A stretch of 64,000 bases of DNA, from the NCBI RefSeq assembly GCF_002705925.1, contig NZ_NKRE01000001.1:2248186-2312185 (forward strand), written 5' to 3'. Position numbers and translations under genes: made by a program. Source of the stretch: Mycobacterium ostraviense (GTDB taxonomy: Bacteria > Actinomycetota > Actinomycetes > Mycobacteriales > Mycobacteriaceae). The notes under the pieces were generated by a model. The model was given only the letters and a program-made list of their open reading frames with translations. It was not told the DNA's origin and searched no databases. Within the stretch, counting starts at the first letter, position 1, and each line of letters starts with the position of its first letter. This document shows, piece by piece, positions 18,662-28,582 of the stretch.

Positions 18662-20526
18662 GCGGGCTGGCCGACCGGGCCGTGGCCGCGTTCGGCACGG
18701 CGTTGCTACCACCCGAGCACGGGGGTCCGGCGCCGGCTCAGTTCGTTGAGCGCGTCGGGCGGTACGTCGAACAGCTGCCGGCGACGCAACGGTTGGCGGT
18801 GCGCGCCGGTGTGCTGTCGCTGGCGGCCGCGAGCTACCTGACCACGGGCCGGTCGTTGCCGCGATTGAGCCCGGCGGACCGGGCCCGGGTGCTGGGCCGG
18901 GTCGCCGCCGTCGGTCCGGACATGGGTGCGGCGGTGGCGGGCCTGAAAGCGATCGTGCTGCTGGCCAATGGCGCCGACGCCTACGCCGACGAGCTGCTGG
19001 GCCGCGCGCAGGGGCATGACCCGGCGCGCCCGGATGCGGCGCTGACCGTCACCTCGTCGACCGATAGCCCTTCGGTGGTGACCACCGATGCGGTGATCGT
19101 CGGCTCCGGGGCCGGCGGGGCCATGGCCGCGCGCACGCTGGCGCAGGCCGGCGCCGGCGTCGTCGTGCTCGAGGAGGGGCGGCGCTGGACGGTCGAGGAG
19201 TTCCGCACCACCCACCCGATCGACCGCTATGCCGGCCTGTACCGCGGCGCCGGGGCCACCATCGCGCTGGGCCGACCGGCGGTGGTGCTGCCGATGGGCC
19301 GGGCGGTCGGCGGCACCACCGTGGTCAACTCCGGCACCTGCTTTCGGCCGCCCGATGCCGTGCAACGGCGCTGGCGCGACGAGTTCGGGCTTGACCTGGC
19401 CGGCCCGGACCGGCTGGCCCGCCACCTCGACGAGGTGGAGCGCACGCTGCAGGTCGCGCCGGTTCCGCTGGACATCATGGGCCGCAACGGCAACCTGTTG
19501 CTCGATGCCGCCACCGCGCTGGGCTGGCGGGCAGCGCCCATCCCGCGCAACGCGCCCGGCTGTGGCGGCTGCTGCCAGTGCGCGATCGGCTGCCCCCGCA
19601 ACGCCAAGTTCGGGGTACACCTCAACGCGCTGCCGCAGGCCTGCGCGGCCGGGGCGCGGATCGTCTGCCGGGCGCGGGTGGAGCGGGTGTTGCACGAGCA
19701 CGGACGCGCCCGCGGCGTACGCGCCCGCCGGCCCGACGGCACCGCGATCGACGTGCTGGCAGACACCGTCGTCGTCGCCGCCGGCGCCACCGAGACACCG
19801 ATGTTGTTGTGGCGCAGCAGTCTTGGCGGCCATCCCCGGCTCGGCCGGAACCTGGCGCTGCATCCGGCGACGATGCTCGCCGGCCGCTTCGACGACGACG
19901 TGTACGCCTGGCACGGCGTGCTGCAAAGTGCGGCGGTCCACGAGTTCCACGAATCCGACGGGGTGCTGATCGAGGCGACGGCCACACCGCCGGGCATGGG
20001 CTCGATGGTCTTCCCCGGCTACGGCGCCGAACTGCTCGGCTGGCTGGATCAGGCGCCTCGGGTCGCCACCTTCGGTGCGATGGTGGCCGACCAGGGCGTG
20101 GGGTCGGTCCGGTCGGTGCGAGGGGAGGCGCTGGTGCGCTACGACATCGCCCGCGCCGACATCGCCAAGCTGCGAGTCGCCATGGAGGCCATCGGCCGGC
20201 TGCTTTTCGAGGCCGGGGCGGCCGAGGTACTCACCGGCCTGCCCGGCGCCACCGCGGTGACGTCGCTGCCCGAGCTGCGAGAGGCGGTGCGGCACAGCGA
20301 CCCCGCAAGCCTGCACCTGGCGGCCTTCCATCCGACCGGGACCGCGGCCGCCGGCGCCGACCCGCAGATCTGCCCCGTCGACCCGACCGGCCGGCTGCGC
20401 GGCGTCGACGGTGTGTGGGTTGCCGACGCATCGATCCTGCCCAGCTGCGCGGAGGTGAACCCGCAGGTGTCGATCATGGCGCTGGCGTTAGCCGTCGCCG
20501 ACAACATCGCCGGCGCCCACCGCTGA
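18658..20526 (+). CDS. GMC family FAD oxidoreductase
   Basis: A 622-residue GMC oxidoreductase matching M. tuberculosis Rv0492c. About 140 helical residues precede the FAD Rossmann motif DAVIVGSGAGGAMAARTL. AVGGTTVVNSGTCFRP is the GMC signature, and the cluster CGGCCQCAIGCPRNAKF resembles long-chain alcohol oxidase-type members. The C-terminus has the active-site pattern HPTGTAAAG, then DASILPSCAEVNPQVSIM. Likely oxidises a long-chain or sterol-like alcohol; substrate unknown. Start ATG 18658 overlaps Rv0492A; an in-frame extension to 18532 is spurious. Confidence 0.88.
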   Translation: MSGLADRAVAAFGTALLPPEHGGPAPAQFVERVGRYVEQLPATQRLAVRAGVLSLAAASYLTTGRSLPRLSPADRARVLGRVAAVGPDMGAAVAGLKAIVLLANGADAYADELLGRAQGHDPARPDAALTVTSSTDSPSVVTTDAVIVGSGAGGAMAARTLAQAGAGVVVLEEGRRWTVEEFRTTHPIDRYAGLYRGAGATIALGRPAVVLPMGRAVGGTTVVNSGTCFRPPDAVQRRWRDEFGLDLAGPDRLARHLDEVERTLQVAPVPLDIMGRNGNLLLDAATALGWRAAPIPRNAPGCGGCCQCAIGCPRNAKFGVHLNALPQACAAGARIVCRARVERVLHEHGRARGVRARRPDGTAIDVLADTVVVAAGATETPMLLWRSSLGGHPRLGRNLALHPATMLAGRFDDDVYAWHGVLQSAAVHEFHESDGVLIEATATPPGMGSMVFPGYGAELLGWLDQAPRVATFGAMVADQGVGSVRSVRGEALVRYDIARADIAKLRVAMEAIGRLLFEAGAAEVLTGLPGATAVTSLPELREAVRHSDPASLHLAAFHPTGTAAAGADPQICPVDPTGRLRGVDGVWVADASILPSCAEVNPQVSIMALALAVADNIAGAHR

Positions 20527-20648
20527 GCGCGACAATCTGGGCTGAAGAGCCAACCAGCCAGCGTATTTCATCTTCTCCGAACAACTGCCGATAGCGCGTC
20601 CCGGACAGTGAGACCCGCCGGCTACAGGCACTGTTTGGAGGATGATCC

Positions 20649-21127
20649 ATGTCATTCGTGATCGCGGCGCCCGACCCGTTGCTGGCCGCAGCGGGCGACC
20701 TCATCGGGATCGGCTCGGCAATCAGCTTGGCCAACGCGTCTGCGACAGCCCCAACAACTAATTTAAGTTGCTGGCCGCCGCCGGGGATGACGTGTCGGCG
20801 GCGATCGCCACGCGGCGATTCACTGTGGGCCTAGGCACCGGCGGCGACGGCGATGATGGCGGCGACGGCGGCGACGGCGGGGCCGCTGGAACGTCCGGCG
20901 TGGGTGGATTGCTCGGACCCACCAGTGGCATCGGCCCGCTGGGATCGGGCGGCGCTGCTGGTGCGGGCGGCGCGGCCGGTGCCGCTGGGGTGGCCGGTGT
21001 CGGCGGAGCCGCCGGAACCGGGTTGTTCGGGGGCACCGCCGGGAGCGACGGCACCGATGGCACTGCCGGTGTCGCCGGCAAAGCCGGTCAGCCCGGCCCA
21101 CCAGGGACCTGGCCGAAACTATTCTAG
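20649..21127 (+). pseudogene. Broken PE_PGRS gene
   Basis: The start MSFVIAAPDPLLAAAGDL is a textbook PE domain opening, and IGSAISLANASATAPTT continues it to about residue 37. Then the frame is lost: a TAA at 20759-20761 blocks the frame that carries the rest (LLAAAGDDVSAAIATR, followed by GGDGGDGGAAG-type PGRS repeats to 21127). The middle and end of the PE domain (about residues 55-95) are also missing. An indel near 20755-20768 plus an internal deletion thus made a PE_PGRS relic. It stands between Rv0492c and regX3, where M. tuberculosis has no PE gene. Confidence 0.8.
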
Positions 21128-21307
21128 ACCTGATCAGCCAAAGCTGGTGTGGCCCTTGGGTCTTAGAATTCCTCGTGTTGGCGTCACATGGTGCCTGTCG
21201 GCGAACACCCAGCCGCCCAGGCAAACTCGCGGGGCGTGATTACCTTCGGCTTTCCGCGGCAGAGCGGCACCGGGATCGATACCAACCCGCCGAGCCCGGC
21301 ATTGAGG
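21128..21307. other. Gap between PE_PGRS relic and regX3 end
   Basis: 180 bases with no gene-like reading frame, hairpin or promoter that I can support. Confidence 0.5.
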
Positions 21308-21991
21308 TTAGCCCTCGAGCTTGTAACCGAGTCCCCGCACCGTCACCAAGTGCACCGGATTGGCGGGGTCGGCCTCGATTTTGGACCGCAGCCGCTTGAC
21401 GTGGACGTCGAGCGTCTTGGTGTCGCCGACGTAGTCCGCACCCCAGACCCGGTCGATCAGCTGGCCGCGGGTCAACACCCGCCCGCTGTTGCGCATCAGG
21501 TATTCCAGCAGATCGAACTCCTTGAGCGGCAAGGTAATGACGTCGCCGTTCACCGAGACGACGTGGCGCTCGACGTCCATCCGTACCGGCCCGGACTCCA
21601 GGATGCCGTCGCTGGATTCGGCGTCGTCGTCGCCGCCGCGGCGAAGCACCGCGCGGATTCGTGCGATCAACTCGCGTGCCGAATACGGCTTGGTCACGTA
21701 GTCGTCAGCGCCCAACTCGAGTCCGACCACCTTGTCGATCTCGCTGTCGCGAGCCGTCACCATGATCACCGGGACGCTGGACCGGGCACGCAACTGCTTG
21801 CACACGTCGGTGCCCGACATGCCCGGCAGCATCAGATCGAGCAGCACGATGTCGGCGCCGGACCGGTCGAACTCGGCCAACGCCGACGGACCATCGGTCA
21901 CCACCGTCGCCTCAAAGCCCTCCTTGCGCAACAGAAACGCCAACGGATCGGCCAACGACTCCTCGTCCTCCACGATCAACACATTTGTCAT
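21308..21991 (-). CDS. regX3: Response regulator RegX3
   Basis: A 227-residue OmpR/PhoB-type regulator, nearly identical to M. tuberculosis RegX3. Receiver domain with IVEDEES (Asp 9), phospho-acceptor Asp 52 in VLLDLMLPGMSG and Lys 101 in YVTKPYSA; DNA-binding winged helix ending in TVRGLGYKLEG. It pairs with SenX3 to answer phosphate starvation (Pho regulon). Its ATG at 21991 is the last of a chain of overlapping tiny frames that run from the senX3 stop through the MIRU repeats, so translation may be coupled. Confidence 0.96.
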   Translation of the reverse strand: MTNVLIVEDEESLADPLAFLLRKEGFEATVVTDGPSALAEFDRSGADIVLLDLMLPGMSGTDVCKQLRARSSVPVIMVTARDSEIDKVVGLELGADDYVTKPYSARELIARIRAVLRRGGDDDAESSDGILESGPVRMDVERHVVSVNGDVITLPLKEFDLLEYLMRNSGRVLTRGQLIDRVWGADYVGDTKTLDVHVKRLRSKIEADPANPVHLVTVRGLGYKLEG

Positions 21992-22044
21992 CAGCGCCGC
22001 TCCTCCTCATTGCTTCGCACTGCATCGTCGTCGACGCGGGTCAT
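21991..22044 (-). CDS. MIRU mini-frame 4 (17 aa)
   Basis: ATG at 22044 and stop TGA at 21991-21993, in the 53-bp unit. The peptide starts [13 protein letters not shown] and ends EERR. Its stop overlaps the regX3 ATG by one base. Probably matters for ribosome re-initiation, not for the peptide. Confidence 0.4.
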   Translation of the reverse strand: MTRVDDDAVRSNEEERR

Positions 22045-22121
22045 CAGCGCCGCTCTCCCCCGCAAGCGGGCGGTACCCCCACCTCATTGCTTCGCACTGC
22101 ATCGTCGTCGACGCGGGTCAT
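22044..22121 (-). CDS. MIRU mini-frame 3 (25 aa)
   Basis: ATG at 22121, stop at 22044-22046, filling one 77-bp unit with a one-base overlap at each end. The peptide starts [18 protein letters not shown] and ends GGERR. Confidence 0.4.
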   Translation of the reverse strand: MTRVDDDAVRSNEVGVPPACGGERR

Positions 22122-22198
22122 CAGCGCCGCTCTCCCCCGCAAGCGGGCGGTACCCCCACCTCATTGCTTCGCACTGCATCGTCGTCGACGCGGGTCAT
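22121..22198 (-). CDS. MIRU mini-frame 2 (25 aa)
   Basis: Identical in design to mini-frame 3: ATG at 22198, stop at 22121-22123, TGATGA junctions on both sides. Confidence 0.4.
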   Translation of the reverse strand: MTRVDDDAVRSNEVGVPPACGGERR

Positions 22199-22275
22199 CA
22201 GCGCCGCTCTCCCCCGCAAGCGGGCGGTACCCCCACCTCATTGCTTCGCACTGCATCGTCGTCGACGCGGGTCAT
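22198..22275 (-). CDS. MIRU mini-frame 1 (25 aa)
   Basis: ATG at 22275 overlaps the senX3 stop (ATGA), and the stop at 22198-22200 overlaps the next mini-frame. First link in the chain from senX3 to regX3. Confidence 0.4.
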   Translation of the reverse strand: MTRVDDDAVRSNEVGVPPACGGERR

Positions 22276-23495
22276 CGACTCAGCTCTTCCTCTCGTTGTG
22301 ACCTGTTGGGTCGCGCCTCGCGCGCCCGCGGTTGATCAGATAGTTCGCTGTCATCGCACTCCGCCGCCGGAATCGACAACGTGAACGTAGACCCGGTGCC
22401 CGGTTTGCTCCAGACGCCAATGCTGCCGTTGTGGTTGGCGGCCACGTGCTTGACGATGGCCAGCCCCAGCCCGCTGCCGCCGGTGGCCCGTGAGCGGGCC
22501 TTGTCGCCCCGGAAGAACCGCTCGAATACCCGCTCCTGGTCCTCGAGGGCAATCCCGATTCCGCGGTCGGTGACGGCGATCTCGACATTGTCACCGCGGC
22601 GGCGCCGGCTGATCGAGACCAGCGACCCGCGCGGTGAATAGGCGATCGCATTGGAAACCAGGTTGGCCAGCGCGGTAACCAGCAGGGTTTGGTCACCGAG
22701 CACCCGTAGCCCGCTGGGCGCATCGGTACGAACCTCGATATCGGCAGTGTCCGCGGCTACTTTGTGACGTGAAATCGCTTCGGACACAATGGTATCGACG
22801 TCAACGTCGGCCACATTGTGCAGTCCCTCGGCGCCCTGCAGCCGGGACAGCTCGATCAGCTCCGCGACCATGTCGCCCAGTCGATTGGCCTCGATGAGCA
22901 CCTTCTCAGCGAACCGTCGAACGGTGTCGGGGTCATCCGGCGACGCGAGGAGTGCTTCGGCAAGCAGGGCCATGGCGCCAACCGGGGTCTTGAGCTCGTG
23001 ACTGACGTTGGCGACGAAGTCGCGCCTGGTCGCCTCCATCCGGGCATAGTCGGACTGGTCATGGACGAAGACCACGACGAACCTGCGGTCTTCCTCGCTC
23101 AGCAACCGGGCGTGCCCATGCACCAACAGTCCGGAGCGGCCGGCCGCGCGCTTGGCGGGTGACAGATCGAACTCGACGTCGTCACCGCCCAGCGCCTGCT
23201 GAGCGGCCCGCCAGGCTTGGTCGTCGAGCTGCCGGTCGCGCACCAGGCCGAGCTCCCTGGCCCGATGGTTGAGATAGACGACGTCGCGATGGGCATCTAC
23301 CACCGCCGCACCCATCGGCATCAGGGCGACGATGCGCTGCAGCATCTGCGCGACGGTGATCCCGGCCCGCTCGGTGGCCGCTTGCTGGCGGCGCCGCACG
23401 ACCCGCTGCGACAGGTGGTTTCCCGCCGCAACACCTACGGCCAGCGCTAGCGCGGACAACACCCCGGCCAGCAACAGTGCCGAGAACACAGTCAC
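22272..23495 (-). CDS. senX3: Sensor histidine kinase SenX3
   Basis: A 407-residue membrane kinase matching M. tuberculosis SenX3. One N-terminal hydrophobic segment pair ([20 protein letters not shown]), a PAS-like sensor ([20 protein letters not shown]), the phospho-histidine in [16 protein letters not shown] (His about 166) and ATPase boxes [22 protein letters not shown] and [14 protein letters not shown] chose GTG 23495, which begins MTVFSALLL as in M. tuberculosis; TTG 23501 is open too. It acts as the phosphate-responsive partner of RegX3. The stop overlaps the first MIRU mini-frame. Confidence 0.95.
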   Translation of the reverse strand: MTVFSALLLAGVLSALALAVGVAAGNHLSQRVVRRRQQAATERAGITVAQMLQRIVALMPMGAAVVDAHRDVVYLNHRARELGLVRDRQLDDQAWRAAQQALGGDDVEFDLSPAKRAAGRSGLLVHGHARLLSEEDRRFVVVFVHDQSDYARMEATRRDFVANVSHELKTPVGAMALLAEALLASPDDPDTVRRFAEKVLIEANRLGDMVAELIELSRLQGAEGLHNVADVDVDTIVSEAISRHKVAADTADIEVRTDAPSGLRVLGDQTLLVTALANLVSNAIAYSPRGSLVSISRRRRGDNVEIAVTDRGIGIALEDQERVFERFFRGDKARSRATGGSGLGLAIVKHVAANHNGSIGVWSKPGTGSTFTLSIPAAECDDSELSDQPRAREARPNRSQREEELSR

Positions 23496-23631
23496 AAGCA
23501 AAATCCTACAAACTCCGGTGAACGCGACCCTAGCCGAGCGAGGCCGAAATCGGACAAGTCACACCAATCGCCATAGGTGTTCGGCTGCCGTTCACGCGTT
23601 GTTCAGCGAACAGGCCTACCAGCGCCGACGA

Positions 23632-24387
23632 TCAGACTTTGGCCGCGCCCTGGCTGGCCACCGCGGCAGCACCGGCGGCGGCGGCCTCCGGATCCAGGTA
23701 GCGACCGCCGGGCTGCACCGGGCGCATTTGGCGGTCCAGGTCGTAGCGCAACGGAACGCCTGTCGGGATGTTCAGTCCGACGACGTCGTCGTCGGACATC
23801 CCGTCCAAGTGCTTGACCAGCGCGCGCAACGAGTTGCCGTGCGCCACGATCAACACCGTCTTGCCCGATCGCAGGTCGCCGACGATGACGTCGGTGAAGT
23901 AGGGCAGAAACCGGGCCACCACGTCGGCCAGGCACTCGGTCAGCGGGCCACCGCCGATATCGGCGTACCGGGGGTCGGCATCCTGGCTGAACTCGCTGCC
24001 CTTCTCGATCGGCGGCGGCGGCGTGTCGTAGCTGCGCCGCCAGGCCATGAACTGCTCTTCGCCGTAGCGCGCCTTCGTCTCCGCCTTGTCGAGACCCTGG
24101 AGTGCGCCGTAGTGGCGTTCGTTCAGCCGCCAGCTGCGCCGCACCGGAATCCACAGTCGGTCAGCGCGGTCCAGCGCCAGATGCGCGGTGGTGATGGCGC
24201 GCCGCAACAACGACGTGTAGAGCACGTCGGGCAGCAAGTCGTGTTCGGCCAGCAGCTCGCCGCTTCGGACGGCCTCGGCCTCGCCCTTTTCGGTCAGGCC
24301 GACGTCCACCCAGCCGGTGAACAGGTTGAGGGCATTCCAGTCGCTCTCGCCGTGGCGCAGCAGTACCAACGTGCCAGTGTCTCCCAT
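23632..24387 (-). CDS. gpmA: 2,3-bisphosphoglycerate-dependent phosphoglycerate mutase
   Basis: A 251-residue glycolytic mutase (gpm1, Rv0489). The phospho-histidine lies in [20 protein letters not shown], the second catalytic His in [17 protein letters not shown], and [12 protein letters not shown] and [15 protein letters not shown] are mutase-specific. ATG 24387 was chosen ([14 protein letters not shown]) by similarity; an open extension to 24423 overlaps Rv0487. In M. tuberculosis a LysE-type transporter gene (Rv0488) separates it from Rv0487; here the two are adjacent (13 bp). Confidence 0.95.
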   Translation of the reverse strand: MGDTGTLVLLRHGESDWNALNLFTGWVDVGLTEKGEAEAVRSGELLAEHDLLPDVLYTSLLRRAITTAHLALDRADRLWIPVRRSWRLNERHYGALQGLDKAETKARYGEEQFMAWRRSYDTPPPPIEKGSEFSQDADPRYADIGGGPLTECLADVVARFLPYFTDVIVGDLRSGKTVLIVAHGNSLRALVKHLDGMSDDDVVGLNIPTGVPLRYDLDRQMRPVQPGGRYLDPEAAAAGAAAVASQGAAKV

Positions 24388-24400
24388 GCCGGCAAGTTTC

Positions 24401-24949
24401 TCACGCGCCGTCGCCGGCGTCATCGTCGTCGATCAGATGCGCAAAGGCCTGCAGGTTCTTCAGCGATTCGCCGCGCGCCACCCGCCATTCCCACTCTTTT
24501 TGAATCGACGAACGAAAACCCAACTCCAGCAACGTGTTAAAGTCCGAGTCCACCGCCTCGAGCACCTGCCCGAGCACTCGGTCGATCTCCTCGGCGTCGA
24601 CCGAGGCCAGCGACATCCGGCCCACCAGGTAGATGTCGCCGACGTTGTCCAGCGTGTAAGCGACCCCGTAGAGCCGGCGGTTGCGGTTGAGCAGGAACCG
24701 GTAGACACCCTCGTGGTTCTCGTCCGGTTTGCGACACACGAAGGCCTCGACGCGCACCGAGTGCTCCCCGATGCTCAAGATGGTGTTGGTCTTGAGCTTG
24801 CGTTCACCCGGCAACTCCACGATGATTCCCGCCGGCCCGCCATGTGCGCCGGGATGTCGCGAGTAGTTCAGCCGACTGGCCTGCAGCGCCTGCTCGATCA
24901 CCTGCGCCACGGTCTCGGCGGCATCGGGGCCCTGCGGGGAAGATGTCAC
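24401..24949 (-). CDS. YbjN-domain type III secretion chaperone-like protein
   Basis: A 182-residue protein matching M. tuberculosis Rv0487 with a YbjN fold ([49 protein letters not shown]). Its ending is acidic ([10 protein letters not shown]). GTG 24949 overlaps the mshA stop (GTGA), so it is co-translated with mshA. No activity is established to my knowledge; the conserved linkage suggests a link to mycothiol synthesis. Confidence 0.83.
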   Translation of the reverse strand: MTSSPQGPDAAETVAQVIEQALQASRLNYSRHPGAHGGPAGIIVELPGERKLKTNTILSIGEHSVRVEAFVCRKPDENHEGVYRFLLNRNRRLYGVAYTLDNVGDIYLVGRMSLASVDAEEIDRVLGQVLEAVDSDFNTLLELGFRSSIQKEWEWRVARGESLKNLQAFAHLIDDDDAGDGA

Positions 24950-26289
24950 GCGCCCACCCCGCGACGAGCCGTCCAGCGGCGCGGTTTGCGCGCCGCAACC
25001 AGGTCGCGCACCCGGCGCCGGCGCCCCGCGGTGAAGTCGCCGATCGCCCGCCGGTAACTGGCCAGCAGTGCGTCGGTGGTGTGGTCCCACGAGAACCCGG
25101 CCGCGTGCTGGGCAGCTGCGCGACTCATCGCCCAGCCCGGCGGGCCGGCATTGCGACGCAGCAGCTGCTCGATAGCGTCGGCCCACCGGTCCACGTCATG
25201 TCCGGATACCAGCGTGCCGGTGATCCCGTCGCGCACCGCGACCGGCAGCCCCCCAACCGCCGCCGCGACCACCGGCGTACCGCAGGCCTGCGCTTCGATG
25301 GCCACCAGACCGAATGACTCCGAATAGCTCGGCACCGCGACCAGGTCGGCGGCGTGGAACACGGTCGCCAGATTCGTGCGGGACTGTGGCGGCAGGAACG
25401 TCACTCGCTGCGCGATACCGAGTTCGCCCGCCAGTTGCGCCAGTCCCTCCGGCGCGGCCAGTCCACTGCCCGACGGCCCGCCGGCGACGACGACGCGCAC
25501 TCCCGGGAGCTTGGCGACGGCGCGCAGCACGATGTCGGGTGCCTTCAGCGGCTGGATCCGTCCGACGAAGGCCACCACCTGCCCGTCGAGCGACAACCCC
25601 AGCGCGGCTCGCGCCGCCCGCCGGTCGCCGGGTGAGAACACGTCCAGGTCGACACCGGGATGAACGACGTCGACGCGCGCCGGATCCGCATGATGGATCG
25701 AAATCAGTTGTCGGGCTTCGTCTTCGGTGTTGACAATGAGCCGGTCCGCCTCGTCGACAACCTGCTGTTCGCCGACGATGCGCAGCGGCGGCTCGGGGGC
25801 GTCACCGTCGGCCAGCGCCGCATTCTTCACCGCGGCCAGGGTGTGAGCGGTATGCACCAGCGGCACCGCCCAGCGATCGCGGGCCAACCAGCCGACCTGG
25901 CCGGACAGCCAGTAGTGCGAGTGCACGATGTCGTAGTAGCCCGGTTCGTGGGCGGCTTCGGCGCGCAGCACCCCGGCCGCGAACGCGCATAACTGGGTGG
26001 GCAGGTCGTATTTGTCCAGACCCTCGAAGGGCCCGGCTACCACGTTGCGCACCAGCACGCCCGGCGCCACCTGCACCACCGGCGGATCCGTCGAAGCGGT
26101 GGCCCGGGTGAAGATCTCCACCTCGATACCGCGCCGCGCCAGGTGCAGCGCACTTTGCAGCACGTAGACGTTCATTCCGCCGGCATCGCCGGTGCCCGGC
26201 TGGGCCAGCGGCGAGGTGTGCAACGCCAGCAGGGCGACCCGGCGTGGGTCTGCGTCTCCGGCTGGCCGGGGCCCGTCGCTGTGGCGCAC
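24946..26289 (-). CDS. mshA: D-inositol-3-phosphate glycosyltransferase
   Basis: A 447-residue GT-B family 4 glycosyltransferase that starts mycothiol synthesis by joining GlcNAc from UDP-GlcNAc to inositol-3-phosphate. Motifs: [20 protein letters not shown] (N-terminal acceptor loop), [30 protein letters not shown], and the nucleotide-sugar EX7E region [21 protein letters not shown] placed the start at GTG 26289, giving a short leader before [14 protein letters not shown]; the M. tuberculosis annotation has a longer, poorly conserved leader and an upstream start is possible here too. The stop overlaps Rv0487. Confidence 0.92.
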   Translation of the reverse strand: MRHSDGPRPAGDADPRRVALLALHTSPLAQPGTGDAGGMNVYVLQSALHLARRGIEVEIFTRATASTDPPVVQVAPGVLVRNVVAGPFEGLDKYDLPTQLCAFAAGVLRAEAAHEPGYYDIVHSHYWLSGQVGWLARDRWAVPLVHTAHTLAAVKNAALADGDAPEPPLRIVGEQQVVDEADRLIVNTEDEARQLISIHHADPARVDVVHPGVDLDVFSPGDRRAARAALGLSLDGQVVAFVGRIQPLKAPDIVLRAVAKLPGVRVVVAGGPSGSGLAAPEGLAQLAGELGIAQRVTFLPPQSRTNLATVFHAADLVAVPSYSESFGLVAIEAQACGTPVVAAAVGGLPVAVRDGITGTLVSGHDVDRWADAIEQLLRRNAGPPGWAMSRAAAQHAAGFSWDHTTDALLASYRRAIGDFTAGRRRRVRDLVAARKPRRWTARRGVGA

Positions 26290-26347
26290 ACTGTCATCTT
26301 TACAGGACGCGTTCCGCGGCCAGGCCCACGTACGGGCATAAGCGGCG

Positions 26348-27646
26348 CTAAGCGAGCGCCCCCGGCTCGGTCCCCGGCAGCGGGATGTCCAGTGCCCCGG
26401 CACGACGCATCGCGCCGAACGGGTCCGCGTACAGCCCGCCCAGCGACACGATGCCGGCCCCGGCTTCTTGCACTCGGTTGCCGAATGCCGTGACCCGGAT
26501 GTCCCGCGGCGGCAGCACCGAGCATGCGGCGAAGGCCTTCTCCACCTGCTCCATCCCTTCCGGGTACTCGGTGAACGCCTGGCCACCCACCACCAGTTCG
26601 TCGGGGTTCAGCAGGTCGCGCAGCAACGCGACCGTCTCGCCGAGCACCCGGGCCCGCTCCCCCAACAAATCGCTGGCCTGTTGGTTACCGGCTCGTGCCG
26701 CCCGGAGCAGGTCGGTGACGGCGCCGGCCGAGCCGTTGGTGCGGGTAGCCGAGGCAGCCGGAAGGATCCGCAGCCGGCGCGCGGCCGCCAACACCGCCTC
26801 GTCGCTGACGGTGGACTCGAGCTGTCCGGTGCCGCCCAGCAGCTCGGAGCGGGCCGGCAGGCCCGCAATGGTGCCGGGCCCGCTGGCCGGGCAGTGCACC
26901 CGCCCGTCGATCACCAGCGCATACCCCACGGTCTCGCGGGCATAGACGTACAGGCTGGTCGACGAGCCCGACGCGAACCGTCGCATCCCGAGCAGCAGCT
27001 CGGCACCGGCCATGGCATCCACGTGGGATGCCACCGAGACGGGCAGGCCCAGCGCGTCGGCCAGCACCGGCCCGACCGGTGCCCGCTGCCAGCCCAGCCG
27101 GGGGTGGTCGACGTGGCCGGTCGCGCCGTCGACGGTGCCGCCGATCGCCACTCCGACCCACAGCGCCCGCCGCCGATGCCAGCGCCTCAAGTAGCGGCAG
27201 GCACTGTCGGCCAGCGACCCGAGCGCCGCCCCCGCGGGACTGAGCGGTGTCGGCGTCTCGACCGCGTCGAGCGTGCGACCGAAGAGGTCGGCGGCCACGA
27301 TGCTGGTCGTGCGCGCACCGATGTGGATGCCCAGCGTTACGAACGGCTCGTGGTTGACCTCCACGGGGACCCGGGGCCGCCCGATCGCCCCGGAGACCGC
27401 CAAGTCGGCGCGTTCACGCAGCAGACCGGCCTCGAGCAGCGCAATGACCTGGCGGTTCACTGTCGCGATGCTCAGCGAGGTGACACTGGCGATGACGTCG
27501 CGGCCAACGGGGCCGCGTAACCGCACCGCCCGGAAGACGGACGCGGCCGCGGAGTCGGCCAGGTGCAGCGACGGCGGCACGACCTGTCGGTACGGCCGCG
27601 GCCGGCCACCACGGGCGGGGCGATGGGTGAGAGTAGTCGAGTGCAC
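26348..27646 (-). CDS. ROK family transcriptional regulator
   Basis: A 432-residue protein matching M. tuberculosis Rv0485. A winged helix ([33 protein letters not shown]) precedes an actin-like ROK sugar-kinase fold ([50 protein letters not shown]). The ROK zinc-motif cysteines are not visible, so it is probably a regulator, not a kinase. The M. tuberculosis homologue affects expression of a pe/ppe pair. GTG 27646 has an AAGGA ribosome site; the long open frame above it is antisense to Rv0484c. Confidence 0.85.
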   Translation of the reverse strand: MHSTTLTHRPARGGRPRPYRQVVPPSLHLADSAAASVFRAVRLRGPVGRDVIASVTSLSIATVNRQVIALLEAGLLRERADLAVSGAIGRPRVPVEVNHEPFVTLGIHIGARTTSIVAADLFGRTLDAVETPTPLSPAGAALGSLADSACRYLRRWHRRRALWVGVAIGGTVDGATGHVDHPRLGWQRAPVGPVLADALGLPVSVASHVDAMAGAELLLGMRRFASGSSTSLYVYARETVGYALVIDGRVHCPASGPGTIAGLPARSELLGGTGQLESTVSDEAVLAAARRLRILPAASATRTNGSAGAVTDLLRAARAGNQQASDLLGERARVLGETVALLRDLLNPDELVVGGQAFTEYPEGMEQVEKAFAACSVLPPRDIRVTAFGNRVQEAGAGIVSLGGLYADPFGAMRRAGALDIPLPGTEPGALA

Positions 27647-27823
27647 TGGTTTCCTTATTCCGAGTTCAACTGGCCGGGTCCCTGGCCGCGCTTGCTGACG
27701 TGAGTCAGGCGCGACAAAGTACGCGGCAACAACAGGCGCCCGCGCAAAGACACGCGGTCGTCGTGTTGAACCAGGCGCTGCAGTACACACCGAGAATTTA
27801 GCACGTTTATTAGAGTGGTCCCG

Positions 27824-28582
27824 ATGACGACTCCCGACGCGCCGAACCGGGTTGCGGTGGTTACCGGCGCCAGCTCCGGTATCGGCGAAGCAACCGCGAA
27901 AACCCTTGCGGCCCAAGGTTTTCATGTAGTCGCGGTGGCCCGTCGTGCGGACCGGATCACCGACCTGGCACAGCGGATCGGCGGGACCCCGGTTGTGGCC
28001 GACGTCACTGACGACGCGGCCGTGGCGGCGCTGGCCGCGGGACTGAACCGGGTCGACGTACTGGTCAACAACGCCGGCGGCGCAAAGGGCCTGGAGCTCG
28101 TCGCCGATGCCGACCTGCAGCACTGGCGCTGGATGTGGGAGACGAATGTGCTCGGCACGCTGCGAGTGACCCGCGCGCTGCTGCCCAAGTTGATCGAATC
28201 GGGCGACGGGCTGATCGTCACCGTCACTTCCATTGCGGCACTTGAGGTTTACGACGGCGGCGCCGGCTACACGGCCGCCAAGCACGCCCAAGGCGCGTTG
28301 CACCGCACGCTACGGGGCGAGCTGCTGGGAAAGCCGGTCCGGCTGACCGAGATCGCCCCCGGCGCGGTGGAGACGGAGTTCTCGCTGGTCCGCTTCGACG
28401 GTGACCAGCAACGCGCGGACGCGGTCTACTCCGGCATGACGCCGCTGGCGGCCGCCGACATCGCCGAGGTGATCGGGTTCGTGGCCTCGCGGCCGTCGCA
28501 CGTCAATCTGGACCAGATCATCATCCGGCCGCGCGATCAGGCCTCAGCGACGCGCCGGGCTAACCACCGGGACCCGCGCTAG
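27824..28582 (+). CDS. Short-chain dehydrogenase/reductase
   Basis: A 252-residue classical SDR matching M. tuberculosis Rv0484c. Cofactor motif [22 protein letters not shown] at [13 protein letters not shown], catalytic Ser in [13 protein letters not shown] and [11 protein letters not shown] as YxxxK. The Arg after strand 2 ([11 protein letters not shown]) favours NADP(H). Substrate unknown. ATG 27824; GTG 27815 is open. Its last 23 bases overlap the convergent lprQ end. It is divergent from the ROK gene over 177 bp. Confidence 0.88.
   Translation: MTTPDAPNRVAVVTGASSGIGEATAKTLAAQGFHVVAVARRADRITDLAQRIGGTPVVADVTDDAAVAALAAGLNRVDVLVNNAGGAKGLELVADADLQHWRWMWETNVLGTLRVTRALLPKLIESGDGLIVTVTSIAALEVYDGGAGYTAAKHAQGALHRTLRGELLGKPVRLTEIAPGAVETEFSLVRFDGDQQRADAVYSGMTPLAAADIAEVIGFVASRPSHVNLDQIIIRPRDQASATRRANHRDPR

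Larger units (their letters stand above)
21988..22271. repeat. MIRU array (one 53-bp and three 77-bp units)
   Basis: Units begin at 21988, 22041, 22118 and 22195, each opening TCATCAGCGCCGCT; the next unit position, 22272, is the senX3 stop. Spacing is 53, 77, 77 and 77 bp. The 53-bp unit lacks the 24-bp block CTCCCCCGCAAGCGGGCGGT and its flank. This is the mycobacterial interspersed repetitive unit known in the same senX3-regX3 gap of M. tuberculosis complex strains. Confidence 0.95.

Noticed and set aside
18706..20331. 541-codon open frame on the minus strand
   Set aside because: Fully antisense to the GMC oxidoreductase; Ala/Arg/Gly/His-rich product, a usual shadow of high-GC codons.
20835..21100. 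Glycine-rich tandem sequence as satellite or CRISPR
   Set aside because: GGC-rich triplets code a PGRS tail; no regular spacing.
21988..22271. Repeat array as CRISPR
   Set aside because: Units are directly abutting with no spacers; they match MIRU design.
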